A DNA stretch of 64,000 nucleotides from Pseudomonas soli (GTDB taxonomy: Bacteria > Pseudomonadota > Gammaproteobacteria > Pseudomonadales > Pseudomonadaceae), in assembly GCF_900110655.1 (NCBI RefSeq), contig NZ_FOEQ01000002.1:591210-655209 (forward strand). Reading direction: 5' to 3'. Numbering within the stretch: position 1 is the stretch's first letter; each line of letters opens with the position of its first letter. Shown here in pieces: positions 28,262 to 36,919 of this stretch. The position numbers and the translations under genes are program-made. The notes below the pieces were generated by a model. It ran no database searches, was not told the DNA's origin, and was given only the letters and a program-made list of their open reading frames with translations.

Positions 28262-29554
28262 TTATTGTTCGGTCAAGGCGGTGCCTGCACGGTCGAGCAG
28301 GGGTTTGAACAGGTAGTTGAGCAGCGAGCGCTCGCCGGTGCGCACGAACAGCTCGGCGGGCATGCCCGGGCGTATGGCCAGCCCCTGCAGACGCGCCAGC
28401 GCTTCTTCGCTGACCGTGCTGCGCAGCACGTAGTACGGCTGGCCGCTGCGCTCGTCGATCAGTTGGTCGGCCGACACCAGCGCCACTTCCCCGGTAACCC
28501 GTGGCGTGCGGTTCTGGTTGAAGGCGGTAAACAGGATGTCCACCGGCAACTGCGGTGCCACCTTGTCCACCAGGTTCACCGGCAGGCGCCCTTCCACTTC
28601 CAGCGCGGTGCCCTGGGGCACGATCTCCAGCAGGGTATCGCCGGCCCGCACCACGGCGCCTTCGGTGTGCACGCCAAGGTTCACCGCGATGCCGTCGGCC
28701 GGTGCGATGATCTCGCTGTGCTGTAGCTCGAAGTGCGCGGAGTTGAGCTGCTGCTCCAGAGTCGCGGCCTTGACCTGGGCTTCGGCCAGCTGGCTGCGCA
28801 CCTCTTTCTGATATTCCTCGCGGCGCTGCTGCAAGTTGAGCCGGGCTTCGACGATCACCTGCTCCAGGCGCGCGCTTTCGCCGGCGTTCTGCGCCAGGTC
28901 GCGCTGCACCTGCGACAGTTGGCGCTGGTATTCCAGCACGCGGTTACGCGGGATATAGCCCTCGCCGGCCAGCGGGCGCAGGCTGTCGAGCTGCTCGCGC
29001 AACGAGTCGGCCTGGGCCTGCAGGTCGCCGCGCGCCCGGCGCATGCCGGTCAGCTGGGCCTGGGAGCCGTCGATGCTGGCGGCCAGGGCGCCCTGCTCGC
29101 GGGCCTGGGCCTGGCGGCGGCTGTCGAACAGCTGGCGCTGGCCTTCGAGGATCAGCGCCAGGCGGGCGTCGGCGTCTTCGAGCAGCTCCGCGGGAAACTG
29201 CACCTGGCCTAGGTTGTCACGCTCGCTCTGCCAGCGTGCCAGGGCGGCGCGGGTCATGCGGTACTGGGCCTGCAGCGCATCGACGTCGGCCTGCACCTGG
29301 GTGCGGTCGAGGCGGAACAGCGGCTCGCCCTGGCGCACCAGCTGGCCTTCGCTGACCAGGATGCGGCTGACCACGCCCGCGCCCATGGACTGCACCGCCT
29401 TGCGCTTGCCCGACACCACCACGGTACCTTGCACCGGCACGCCCTGGTCGAGCGGGGCGAAGCTGGCCCAGGCCATGAAGCCGCCGAAACCGACCAGGGT
29501 CAGCCACCACCCCAGACGAACATGGAAACGTGCATCACGGGTTTGCTGGCTCAT
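28262..29554 (-). CDS. aprE: Type I secretion membrane-fusion protein AprE
   Basis: AprE (430 residues, HlyD family) is anchored by one N-terminal TM helix (about 15-35) and spans the periplasm, joining AprD to AprF. It has [19 protein letters not shown], two long coiled-coil helices between about 85 and 260, and the HlyD C-terminal motif with [15 protein letters not shown] and [19 protein letters not shown]. Its ATG overlaps the aprD stop by 4 bp (ATGA), so translation is coupled. Confidence 0.95.
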   Translation of the reverse strand: MSQQTRDARFHVRLGWWLTLVGFGGFMAWASFAPLDQGVPVQGTVVVSGKRKAVQSMGAGVVSRILVSEGQLVRQGEPLFRLDRTQVQADVDALQAQYRMTRAALARWQSERDNLGQVQFPAELLEDADARLALILEGQRQLFDSRRQAQAREQGALAASIDGSQAQLTGMRRARGDLQAQADSLREQLDSLRPLAGEGYIPRNRVLEYQRQLSQVQRDLAQNAGESARLEQVIVEARLNLQQRREEYQKEVRSQLAEAQVKAATLEQQLNSAHFELQHSEIIAPADGIAVNLGVHTEGAVVRAGDTLLEIVPQGTALEVEGRLPVNLVDKVAPQLPVDILFTAFNQNRTPRVTGEVALVSADQLIDERSGQPYYVLRSTVSEEALARLQGLAIRPGMPAELFVRTGERSLLNYLFKPLLDRAGTALTEQ

Positions 29555-31272
29555 GCGCCACCTCCGGCTTGCAGGGGTCGTTGCGCCGGGGCCTGGCCCA
29601 TGGCGTGGAGGATGTCGCGGGCCGGGCCGAAGCCCTGCATGCGCCCTTCGTTCATCACCAGCAGCTTGTCGGCCTGGGCCAGCGCCGCGCTGCGGTGGGT
29701 CACCAGCACCACGGTGCGACCCTGAGCCTTGAGCTGGACGATGGCGTTGGCCAGGGCGGCTTCGCCGTGGCTGTCGAGGTTGGAGTTGGGTTCGTCGAGC
29801 ACGATCAGCCGGGCATCGCCGTACAGGGCGCGGGCCAGGGCGATGCGCTGCTTCTGACCGCCGGAGAGATCCACCCCCTCCTCGCCCAGGCGCGTGTCAT
29901 AGCCCTGGGGCAGGCGCAGGATCAGGTCATGCACGCCCGCCAGGCGCGCCGCCTCGACCACCTTGATGCCGTCCAGTTCGCCAAAGCGGGCGATGTTCTC
30001 GGCGATGCTGCCGCGCAGCAATTCGATGTTCTGCGGCAGATAGCCAATGTGCGGGCCCAACGCGTCGCGGTCCCATTGGCTGAGCTCGGCGCCATCAAGG
30101 CGCACATGGCCGCCGAGGGTCGGCCAGACGCCGACCAGCACCTTGGCCAGGGTCGACTTGCCCGAACCCGAAGCCCCCAGCACGCCGAGCAGTTCACCCG
30201 GCGCCAGGGCGAAGTGCACCTGCTGCAGGGTGGCCAGGTTGCGCCCGGGCGGGCCAGCGCTGACCTGCTCCACCGCCAGTTGCCCGGTAGGCACCGGCAG
30301 GGGCATCGGCGTCGGCGTCTCGGGGTGTTCGCGCAGCAGCCCGTCCAGGCGCTGGTAGGCCAGCTGCGCGCCGCTCCACTGTTTCCACACCGCAATCAAC
30401 TGGTCGATCGGCGCCAGCACCCGGCCCATGAGGATGGAGCCGGCGATCATCATGCCCGGGGTCATCTGCCCTTCGATCACCAGCAGCGCGCCCAACCCCA
30501 GCACCAGCGATTGCAGGCACAGGCGCAGGCCCTTGCTGGTGGCGGTGATCACCGCCGAGGTGTCGCTGGCCTTGTTCTGCAGGTCGAGGAAACGTCCATG
30601 CAGGCTGAACCAGCGCTGGCGCAGCGCGCCAAGCATACCCATGGCCTGGATGCTCTCGGCGCTCTGCAACTGGCTGCCGGCCAGTTGCGTCGACTGCTGC
30701 TGGAAGCCACTGGCCTCGGCCAGGGTGGCATGGGTAAGGCGCTCGTTGAGGATCGCCAGGGCGATCAGCAGCAGCGCGCCGACCGTGGCCATGACGCCCA
30801 GCCAGACGTTGAAGGCGAAGATCACCGCCAGGTAGATGGGGAACCAGGGGGCATCGAAGAAGGCGAACAGCGCGGGGCCAGTGATGAACTGGCGCAGCTG
30901 GGTCAGGTCGCCCAGGGCCTGGCCGGCGGCGCCGTCGCGCTGGCGCAGATTGCGTTCGAAGGCGGCGCGATAGACCTTCAGGTTGAACGTCTTTTCCAAC
31001 TGGTTGCCGACCCGAATGACAATGAAACTGCGTACGGCCTCGAGCCCGCCGATATAAACGAAGAAGCCGACAACCATCAATGTCAGCACCCACAAAGTTG
31101 TCGTGCTCTGTGAACTCAGTACACGGTCGTACACTTGAAGCATATATATCGACGGCACCAGCATGAGCAAGTTGATCAATGCCGTGAAACAGCCAACGCT
31201 GATCAACGTCGACTTATGTTCGCCGAGTGCCGCCCACAAAGGCGCCCCGGGCTTTTTGCTCGGTAGTTTCAT
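29551..31272 (-). CDS. aprD: Type I secretion permease/ATPase AprD
   Basis: AprD (573 residues) is the inner-membrane ABC transporter of the protease secretion system. A six-helix membrane domain (about 20-300) lacks the N-terminal C39-like domain, as in the PrtD/AprD subgroup. The nucleotide-binding domain has Walker [26 protein letters not shown] (Q loop), the signature LSGGQKQR and Walker [11 protein letters not shown], with the switch His in VTHR. It follows aprI after a 24-bp inverted repeat and precedes aprE. Confidence 0.96.
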   Translation of the reverse strand: MKLPSKKPGAPLWAALGEHKSTLISVGCFTALINLLMLVPSIYMLQVYDRVLSSQSTTTLWVLTLMVVGFFVYIGGLEAVRSFIVIRVGNQLEKTFNLKVYRAAFERNLRQRDGAAGQALGDLTQLRQFITGPALFAFFDAPWFPIYLAVIFAFNVWLGVMATVGALLLIALAILNERLTHATLAEASGFQQQSTQLAGSQLQSAESIQAMGMLGALRQRWFSLHGRFLDLQNKASDTSAVITATSKGLRLCLQSLVLGLGALLVIEGQMTPGMMIAGSILMGRVLAPIDQLIAVWKQWSGAQLAYQRLDGLLREHPETPTPMPLPVPTGQLAVEQVSAGPPGRNLATLQQVHFALAPGELLGVLGASGSGKSTLAKVLVGVWPTLGGHVRLDGAELSQWDRDALGPHIGYLPQNIELLRGSIAENIARFGELDGIKVVEAARLAGVHDLILRLPQGYDTRLGEEGVDLSGGQKQRIALARALYGDARLIVLDEPNSNLDSHGEAALANAIVQLKAQGRTVVLVTHRSAALAQADKLLVMNEGRMQGFGPARDILHAMGQAPAQRPLQAGGGA

Positions 31273-31287
31273 GTTTCGCCCTTGCTT

Positions 31288-31311
31288 GCCTGAAACTTTT
31301 AAGTTTCAGGC
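31288..31311. repeat. Perfect 24-bp inverted repeat between aprI and aprD
   Basis: GCCTGAAACTT and AAGTTTCAGGC are joined by TT. It fills the 43-nt gap between the aprI stop and the aprD ATG. Neither strand has a following T-run, so it looks more like an mRNA-stabilising or protein-binding site than a terminator. Confidence 0.7.
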
Positions 31312-31315
31312 CGGG

Positions 31316-31693
31316 TTATTTGTCCAGGTGCTGGAGCACCAGTTGGGTACCGTCCGGCCGGGTCCAGGCGTAACGCTTGGCCCCCTCGCGGCTGAAGTGC
31401 ACCACGCTGCTGCCGTCGCCGCCCACCAGGGCCAAGGTGTCAGGAGTCACCAGCCAGCTGCCGGGGCGCAGGCCCAGCAGGTCCCTGGCGCAATCCAGGT
31501 CGCCTTCGATTTCGCCTTCGTTGGCGCCCAGGTGCAGGTTGCAGGCTTGCACCTGCTGCTGTTCGGGGTAAAGCGTCCAATCACCGGCCATTTGCGCGGC
31601 GTTGGGGAGTAACAGGCTGCTCGCCATACCTACCTCGGTCATCGACATCAGGGTAATCGCGGCCAGCGCGATCGTTCGCAAGCTTGCTTTCAT
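31316..31693 (-). CDS. aprI: Alkaline protease inhibitor AprI
   Basis: The 125-residue periplasmic Inh/AprI-family inhibitor protects the cell from any AprA left inside. A Sec signal peptide (about 1-24) is followed by a mature N-terminus SSLLLPNAAQMAGDW, the family's trunk that enters the protease active site. Two cysteines (QACNLHL and DLDCARDLL) would form the conserved disulfide. The ATG at 31693 was chosen over an upstream in-frame start at 31780 that would overlap aprA and spoil the signal peptide. It lies 52 nt downstream of aprA, beyond a terminator-like hairpin. Confidence 0.92.
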   Translation of the reverse strand: MKASLRTIALAAITLMSMTEVGMASSLLLPNAAQMAGDWTLYPEQQQVQACNLHLGANEGEIEGDLDCARDLLGLRPGSWLVTPDTLALVGGDGSSVVHFSREGAKRYAWTRPDGTQLVLQHLDK

Positions 31694-31710
31694 TCGTCTG
31701 CCTCGCCGAC

Positions 31711-31736
31711 AAAAGGGCGACGCGCGAGCGCCGCCC
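31711..31736 (-). terminator. Terminator-like hairpin between aprA and aprI
   Basis: On the minus strand GGGCGGCGC (31728-31736) pairs with GCGTCGCCC (31715-31723), with one G-U pair and a TCGC loop, followed by TTTT. A leaky terminator here would make aprA transcript more abundant than the inhibitor and secretion genes. Confidence 0.65.
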
Positions 31737-31745
31737 CCTGTTACA

Positions 31746-33203
31746 TCAGACCACGATGTCGGTGACAGCGGCCTGGCCAACGGTGGTCACCAGGAAATCA
31801 GCCGACGCGTTTCCGGTGAAGTCGATGGACAGGCTGCCCAGGTTGGTGGCCTGGTCGTAGGTCAGCAGCGCCTCGCCGGCATGGCCGGTGAAGGCATTGA
31901 CGAACTGCAGCGGCAGCTTGTTCACGGCGAACGCGGAGATGGCCGACAGGTCGATCTTGTCCACGCCCGAGGTGAAGTCCATGATGCGGTCCGGCGCCGC
32001 CTTGGTGGAGTCGCTGACAGCCGCGAACACGAAGGTGTCCGAGCCGCTGCCGCCCCACAGCTGGTCGGCGCCGCCGCCGCCGTAGATGATGTCGTTGCCG
32101 GCACCACCCTTGAGCACGTTGGCCAGCGCATTGCCGATCAGCAGGTCGTTGCCCGAGCCGCCGATGGCGTTCTCGATGGTCACGCCCTTGGCGATGGACA
32201 CGTTGCCAACCATGCCGCCGACATCGGAGAACGACGCTTCGTTGAGGTTGATCTTCTGGTTCTGGGTGAAGCCCGAGAAGTCGAAGGTGTCGTTGCCGCC
32301 ACCGTCCCACACCGAGAACACCAGTTTCGACGAGGCCGAGGTGGCCGAGTAGAAGTCGCGATCAGCGGTGGAGTTGAAGCCGTAGGTGGTGTCGCCGGCA
32401 CGGGTGGCGTAGTTGGCGCCGTAGAGCTTCTGGATCGCCAGGATGTCGTCCATCAGCGGGGCCGAGGCGTAGTACTGCCCGCCGCCCTTGATGAAGTTCT
32501 GCCCGTTGTTGCTTTCGCTCCAGTAGCTCATGACGCTGTAGCCACGAGTGTCCTGGGCGTAGTCGGCGTCACGGTAGGTCGGGTTGCCTTCGCCGGCGTT
32601 GTAGTCGCCGGGGTGGGACAGGCCGAGCACGTGGCCGATCTCGTGGGTCAGGGTCTGGCGACCATAGTTGCCGGTGCCCGGGGTGATGTTGACCTGATAG
32701 CCGCTGTTGATCAGGTACCAGGACTCGCCCTTGTGCGAACCCGGGCCGTCGAACGGCAGGTAGGCGAACGCCGCGCCGCCGTTGCTGGCGCTGAAGTTGC
32801 CGAAGGTCATGTGGCCGTCACCGCCCGAGCCTGCCTCGGTGAAGGTGACCTTGGCCACGTCCGCCCAGGACTGCATGGAGAGCTTGGCCTGTTGTTTCTG
32901 CAGGTCGCTGAACTGGCTGAACGAGCCCAGTCCGCGGCTGTAGAAGTCAGACGGTGCCTTGGTCAGGAAGGTATAAGTAAGGCTGATCGTGCCGTCCTTG
33001 TTCAGGTCCTTCCAGGCTGCGCCATCACGCAGGAGGTGGTCGGCGGCCTGGTCGACCGTGAAGGACTTTTTGCCATTGATGTTCGCGCCGCCGCGATCGT
33101 ACTGGTGGGCAAAGCTATCGATCAGGCCAAAGGACGAACTAGGTCCCTTCGGCTGCAGTGCGGAAACGGCCGAAACAATAGCGTTTTCTTTGACTTTCGA
33201 CAT
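31746..33203 (-). CDS. aprA: Secreted serralysin-type alkaline metalloprotease AprA
   Basis: This 485-residue RTX zinc protease has a short propeptide-like N-terminus, a peptidase M10B domain with the zinc site [11 protein letters not shown] at 187-197 and the Met-turn SVMSYW with Met225, then calcium-binding RTX repeats ([40 protein letters not shown]) at about 344-390. The C-terminal signal for type I secretion ends in a hydrophobic ITDIVV-type tail (TDIVV). Serralysins degrade host immune proteins and are a major virulence factor of P. entomophila towards insects. AAGGAAG precedes the ATG within an RsmA-like site. It heads the aprA-I-D-E-F operon. Confidence 0.97.
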   Translation of the reverse strand: MSKVKENAIVSAVSALQPKGPSSSFGLIDSFAHQYDRGGANINGKKSFTVDQAADHLLRDGAAWKDLNKDGTISLTYTFLTKAPSDFYSRGLGSFSQFSDLQKQQAKLSMQSWADVAKVTFTEAGSGGDGHMTFGNFSASNGGAAFAYLPFDGPGSHKGESWYLINSGYQVNITPGTGNYGRQTLTHEIGHVLGLSHPGDYNAGEGNPTYRDADYAQDTRGYSVMSYWSESNNGQNFIKGGGQYYASAPLMDDILAIQKLYGANYATRAGDTTYGFNSTADRDFYSATSASSKLVFSVWDGGGNDTFDFSGFTQNQKINLNEASFSDVGGMVGNVSIAKGVTIENAIGGSGNDLLIGNALANVLKGGAGNDIIYGGGGADQLWGGSGSDTFVFAAVSDSTKAAPDRIMDFTSGVDKIDLSAISAFAVNKLPLQFVNAFTGHAGEALLTYDQATNLGSLSIDFTGNASADFLVTTVGQAAVTDIVV

Positions 33204-33277
33204 GCAGGTTACTTCCTTGTTTACAAAAAAGCAGTTGATGTCAGACAGGATTTCCCACCTGGCGAGAACTTCCTGTC
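33204..33277 (-). promoter_or_regulatory. aprA leader with RsmA/RsmE-type GGA motifs
   Basis: The transcript reads ACAAGGAAGU over the ribosome-binding site (33211-33220), nine of ten bases of the RsmA/CsrA consensus ACARGGAUGU. Upstream, GACAGGA (33271-33277) and UCCUGUC (33244-33250) form a hairpin whose 5' arm and loop hold two further GGA triplets. Gac/Rsm control of aprA is established in P. fluorescens and P. entomophila; the sites here are read from sequence. Confidence 0.6.
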
Positions 33278-33643
33278 ACTCGCCTTTATGAGGCGCAAAA
33301 AAACTGACACACAATGAAACTTGATGTCCAGCGTTTTTTGACGCCATTTTTTCGTTTTCGAAAACTCAACTGTGTCGTCCTAATTTGCGCAAACTGCGAT
33401 GGATCAATGTCGGCAGCGACAAGCATTAGTTCCAATCATGTCTCCAGGACTTTATAGACAACGATTCGAAGTTTACTTTCGAAAATGCGACGAGTGCCTG
33501 TTGTTTGCCCTCAACGCTTCGTTTAGGCGCTTTACTACGCGACAACCTGCCGCACGACCCTCCGTCGCCTCGGCGTTGACTTGCCAGCGTGTGGAGCGCT
33601 CAGTAGGCGTTGGTCGAAGACCCCTTCCTGACAGGACGACACA
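33278..33643. other. AT-rich intergenic region upstream of aprA
   Basis: This stretch is much richer in A+T than the surrounding genes and should hold the aprA promoter and that of the gene at 33644. A 12-bp perfect palindrome GTTTTCGAAAAC lies at 33354-33365, and two further TTCGAA hexamers occur near 33465 and 33479. I could not pick a convincing -35/-10 pair. No open frame in it looks like a gene. Confidence 0.45.
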
Positions 33644-34021
33644 ATGACAAGGCTCACGGTGCAATCCGGCGATTTCTTGCAAGGTGAAGGCGAGTATCGC
33701 AATGGAGCGCTCACACTCAAGACCCCGCGCAGCCCTTCGCCCGGCGAGCGCATTTCGCTGGCGCGGATTACGGATCTGAAACTGGCCAACCTCGAATCGA
33801 CCCGCAGCTTGGGCACCGCCCTGGGCTGGGGAGTGGCCGGCGCCCTGGTGGCCGGCCCGGTCGGCCTGCTCGCCGGCCTGCTGCTGGGCGGCAAGGAAGA
33901 GGAAGTCACCTTCCTTGCCACCTTCAAGGATGGCCGCAAGCTGCTGGCCATCACCGACGGCAAGACCTGGTCGAAGATCGACGACAACTGGCGCCGTTAC
34001 CAGCGCCCGGCGGCGGCCTGA
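33644..34021 (+). CDS. Hypothetical protein with a glycine-rich hydrophobic segment
   Basis: The 125-residue product has a beta-rich start (RLTVQSGDFLQGEGEYRNGA, LTLKTPRSPSPGERISLARI), a hydrophobic Gly/Ala segment at about 57-84 (GWGVAGALVAGPVGLLAGLL then LGG), and a second beta-rich part (VTFLATFKDGRKLLAITDGK). The layout resembles PH-like or SHOCT-like small proteins with a glycine-zipper helix, but I do not recognise the family. A purine-poor upstream CAGGACGACACA is the only ribosome-binding candidate. It is divergent from aprA; no functional link is shown. Confidence 0.75.
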   Translation: MTRLTVQSGDFLQGEGEYRNGALTLKTPRSPSPGERISLARITDLKLANLESTRSLGTALGWGVAGALVAGPVGLLAGLLLGGKEEEVTFLATFKDGRKLLAITDGKTWSKIDDNWRRYQRPAAA

Positions 34022-34060
34022 ATCGCGCCCCGCTTCGTTCGTATTGACTGTACTGGCGTC

Positions 34061-34086
34061 ATCGCCGGCAAGCCGGCTCCCGCAGG
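34061..34086. repeat. REP element
   Basis: ATCGCCGGCAAGCCGGCTCC followed by CGCAGG is a full copy of the local REP family, between the hypothetical gene and the TonB-dependent receptor. Confidence 0.75.
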
Positions 34087-34250
34087 AAACGCGCATGCCT
34101 AAGCCTTGTGCGGTATCGGTGGGAGCACAGGCGCGCCGGATCCCACGTCTGCATCCCTGAAAGCCTCGGCAGCCTGCTACCATGGCGCCCTTTTGCCTGC
34201 CCGACAGCTGCCGAGCGATAACGGCGCGTCTGCTTTTCAAGGAGCCTTGC

Positions 34251-36380
34251 ATGACCCCGCTTCGCCCCCGCCTGCCCTTGGGCCTGCTCGGCCTGGGCCT
34301 TGCCCTGCACAGTGGCCATGGCCTTGCCGACGACAGTGTGGCCCTGGCCCCCGTGCGCATTTCGGATGTTCAGGACAGCGGCTACCAGGCACGCGAAGCC
34401 CAGGTCGGCGGCCTGCACAGCGCGTCGCTGCTCGACACCCCGGCAGCGGTCAGCGTGTTCAGCCGCCAGCTGCTGGACGACCGCCAGGTGCGCAAGCTAA
34501 GCGAGGTGCTGCAGAGCGATGCCTCGGTGGGCGAAAGCTATGCGCCGATCGGCTATTACGAGAACTTCAACGTGCGCGGCTTCGAGCTCAACGCCGCCAG
34601 CAGCTACCGGGTCAACGGCCAGACCATCGCCGGCGAGCAGAACGTGGCGCTGGAGAACAAGCAGCAGGTGGAGCTGCTCAAGGGACTGTCCGGGTTGCAG
34701 AGCGGCGTGTCAGAGCCCGGCGGGCTGGTCAACTACGTGACCAAGCGCCCGGAGGATGTGCGCAGCATGAGCGTGTCGAGCAACGAACAGGGCGAGCGCT
34801 ACCTGGCCACCGACCTGGGCGGCTGGTTCGGCGCCGAGCGCCAGCTGGGCCTGCGGGCCAACCTCGCCCACGAGGACATTCGCTCCTATGTCGATCATGC
34901 CGACGGCAAGCGCGACTTCGCCTCCGTGGCGCTTGACTGGCAGATCAACCCGAATGCCGTCCTGGAGCTGGATGCCGAGTACCAGCACCGCGAGCAGTAT
35001 TCGGTACCCGGCTATCAACTGCTTGGCGGCAACCAGCTGCCCCATGGCGTCGACCCCAAGGATCACCTGGCCTGGCAGTCCTGGGCCAAGCCCGTGCAGA
35101 ACGACTCGCTGAACCTGGGCGGGCGCTTCAAATACCAGTTCAACGACAACTGGAACGGTACCCTCAGCGCCTCGCGCAGCAAGGTAGTAATTGATGACTA
35201 CAGCGCATTCGCCTGGGGTTCGAGCGAAGGGTCCTACTTCGGCAGCAATGGCGACTACGACATCTACGATTTCCGCAGCCCTGACGATACCCGCCGCATC
35301 GACGAAGCCCAGGCCATGCTCGACGGGCGCTTCGATGCCTTGGGCGTGAGCCATGAGCTGACCGTCGGCACCAGTGCGCAACGCCGCACGCTCGACCAGC
35401 GACCGGGCTACAACGAGTGGCGAGGCACGGGCAACATCCATACCGGTGCGCCAGCGGTGGAGCCGTCGGACAAGCCCATTGGCAGTAGTGAACGCCGCCT
35501 GGACAGCCGCCAGTACGGCCTGTTCTTCAGCGACCGCATCACCTTCAACGACAATTGGCAGACCGTGATCGGTGCCCGGGAAGTGCGCCTGGATGAAAAG
35601 ACCTGGGACCAGAATGGCGTCGCCGGGCGCCACACCCGACAGTACCAACTGCTGCCCAACGCAGCTTTGATCTACAAGCCGCAGCCGGACACCACCTTGT
35701 ACGCCAGCTATGCGAAAGGCTTGTCCTCGGGTGGCACCGCCCCCTGGTATGCCAGCAACGCGTTCGAAATCCTCGCCCCGACCCTGTCGCGCCAGCTCGA
35801 AGTCGGCATCAAGCGTGACTGGCAGGGCATGAGTTTCAGCGCGGCCCTGTTCCAGATCCGCCAGGCGTACCAGTATGCCCGCCCCGACGGAACTCCGGCG
35901 CCGACCTACGTGCAGTCGGGCCAGCAGAAAAACACCGGCCTGGAACTCGGCGCCAGCGGCTGGGCAACCTCCAACCTGCAGATCCAGGCCAGCGCCGCAG
36001 TGATCCGCGCCCGGGTGCAAAACAGCGACACCGCCGCCTACGAAGGCCACCAGGCAATCAACGTGCCGCGCCTGCGCGCCGCGCTGCAGGCCGACTACGC
36101 CCTGCCCGTCCCCGGCCTGGCCCTGCTCGGCGGTGCACGCTACAGCGCCAGCAAGTACGCAAGCTCAGCAGGCAATGTCGAAGTCGGCGGCTACACCGTA
36201 TTCGACATCGGCAGCCGCTATCGCACGAACATCGGCGGCTACGACACCGTGCTGCGCCTGACCGTGGACAACGTCTTGGACAAGCGCTACTGGCGCGACG
36301 TGGGCGACTACCTGGGCGACAACTACCTGTTCCAGGGCGCGCCGCGCACGGCACGACTGTCGGCCTCAGTAAGTTTCTAA
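34251..36380 (+). CDS. TonB-dependent siderophore receptor
   Basis: The 709-residue outer-membrane receptor has a signal peptide (about 1-25, cleaved before ADDSVAL), a plug domain (SASLLDTPAAVSVFSRQLLD, NVRGFELNAASSYRVNGQ, QQVELLKGLSGLQSGVSEPG, GLVNYVTKRP) and a 22-strand barrel ending in the outer-membrane signature LSASVSF. It lacks an N-terminal signalling (STN) domain, so it is not a FecA/FpvA-type transducer. AAGGAG precedes the ATG. No Fur box or siderophore gene is evident nearby, so the ligand is unknown. Confidence 0.92.
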   Translation: MTPLRPRLPLGLLGLGLALHSGHGLADDSVALAPVRISDVQDSGYQAREAQVGGLHSASLLDTPAAVSVFSRQLLDDRQVRKLSEVLQSDASVGESYAPIGYYENFNVRGFELNAASSYRVNGQTIAGEQNVALENKQQVELLKGLSGLQSGVSEPGGLVNYVTKRPEDVRSMSVSSNEQGERYLATDLGGWFGAERQLGLRANLAHEDIRSYVDHADGKRDFASVALDWQINPNAVLELDAEYQHREQYSVPGYQLLGGNQLPHGVDPKDHLAWQSWAKPVQNDSLNLGGRFKYQFNDNWNGTLSASRSKVVIDDYSAFAWGSSEGSYFGSNGDYDIYDFRSPDDTRRIDEAQAMLDGRFDALGVSHELTVGTSAQRRTLDQRPGYNEWRGTGNIHTGAPAVEPSDKPIGSSERRLDSRQYGLFFSDRITFNDNWQTVIGAREVRLDEKTWDQNGVAGRHTRQYQLLPNAALIYKPQPDTTLYASYAKGLSSGGTAPWYASNAFEILAPTLSRQLEVGIKRDWQGMSFSAALFQIRQAYQYARPDGTPAPTYVQSGQQKNTGLELGASGWATSNLQIQASAAVIRARVQNSDTAAYEGHQAINVPRLRAALQADYALPVPGLALLGGARYSASKYASSAGNVEVGGYTVFDIGSRYRTNIGGYDTVLRLTVDNVLDKRYWRDVGDYLGDNYLFQGAPRTARLSASVSF

Positions 36381-36399
36381 AGGGGCTGCTTCGCAGCCC

Positions 36400-36463
36400 A
36401 TCGCCGGCAAGCCGGCTCCCACAGGAGATCGCATTACCTTGTGGGAGCCGGCTTGCCGGCGAT
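36400..36463. repeat. Inverted REP pair
   Basis: A forward copy (36400-36425) and an inverse copy (36440-36463) share a perfect 24-bp complementarity (ATCGCCGGCAAGCCGGCTCC with CACA) with a 16-nt spacer. It lies after the receptor gene and can fold into a long cruciform or mRNA 3' hairpin. Confidence 0.8.
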
Positions 36464-36495
36464 GCGATCGCACAGGTAAAAACAAACCGACAAAC

Positions 36496-36527
36496 AAAAA
36501 GCCCCCGAACCTTTCGATTCGGGGGCT
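36496..36527 (-). terminator. Terminator of tRNA-Ser
   Basis: AGCCCCCGAA and its complement (36500-36509, 36518-36527) form the stem, followed on the minus strand by TTTTTG. It lies 12 nt beyond the tRNA 3' end. Confidence 0.92.
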
Positions 36528-36539
36528 TCTCGTAGAATG

Positions 36540-36629
36540 TGGCGGTGAAGAAGGGATTTGAACCCTTGATACGATTTCTCGTATACACACTTTCCAGGCG
36601 TGCTCCTTCGACCACTCGGACACTTCACC
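36540..36629 (-). tRNA. tRNA-Ser (anticodon GGA)
   Basis: The 90-nt sequence has the long variable arm of a class II tRNA (GTATACGAGAAATCGTATC), paired acceptor ends GGTGAAG and CTTCACC, an encoded CCA and the anticodon loop CTGGAAA, giving GGA for serine. A promoter and terminator flank it, so it is a single-gene transcript. Confidence 0.97.
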
Positions 36630-36667
36630 GTTTTCTCTTCAAGCTATTCAGCCTGTCGAGGCGCGCT

Positions 36668-36696
36668 AATTTAGTAGAAGAGCTTTTACTTGGCAA
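36668..36696 (-). promoter_or_regulatory. Promoter of tRNA-Ser
   Basis: On the minus strand TTGCCA (36691-36696), a 17-nt spacer and TAAATT (36668-36673) are followed by the GC-rich discriminator AGCGCGCC, as seen for the tRNA-Glu promoter at 163. Confidence 0.75.
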
Positions 36697-36835
36697 GCAT
36701 TTTTTTCAGAATTTTCATGTGCTTAAGGCAATTGGCCGAAAACTCCGGCCGATCAGGGCAATGCTGCCAATGTGCCCAGCGCTTTTTCCTGCCCGCCAAG
36801 CGCTGCCCAGAGGGCGCAAGGCACAGCGGCGCGAC

Positions 36836-36853
36836 ACTGACTGATCAGTCAGT
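36836..36853. promoter_or_regulatory. Perfect 18-bp palindrome upstream of the crotonase gene
   Basis: ACTGACTGATCAGTCAGT is fully symmetric about TGATCA and lies 67 nt before the crotonase ATG. Its length and symmetry suit a TetR-type repressor site; no such regulator gene is adjacent. TTGGCAC just downstream might be part of the promoter. Confidence 0.55.
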
Positions 36854-36919
36854 CTTGGCACTTTACCTGGCCGGCGCCGCTGGGTAACGTCGTCGCCACG
36901 CCATCCAAAGGACTCTGCC

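Noticed and set aside
34190..34250. Fur box upstream of the TonB-dependent receptor
   Set aside because: Only a GATAACG fragment is present; the 19-bp Fur consensus is not met.
36540..36629. tRNA-Ser as an integration site for a genomic island
   Set aside because: No repeated tRNA 3' end, integrase or compositional break was seen on either side within the window.
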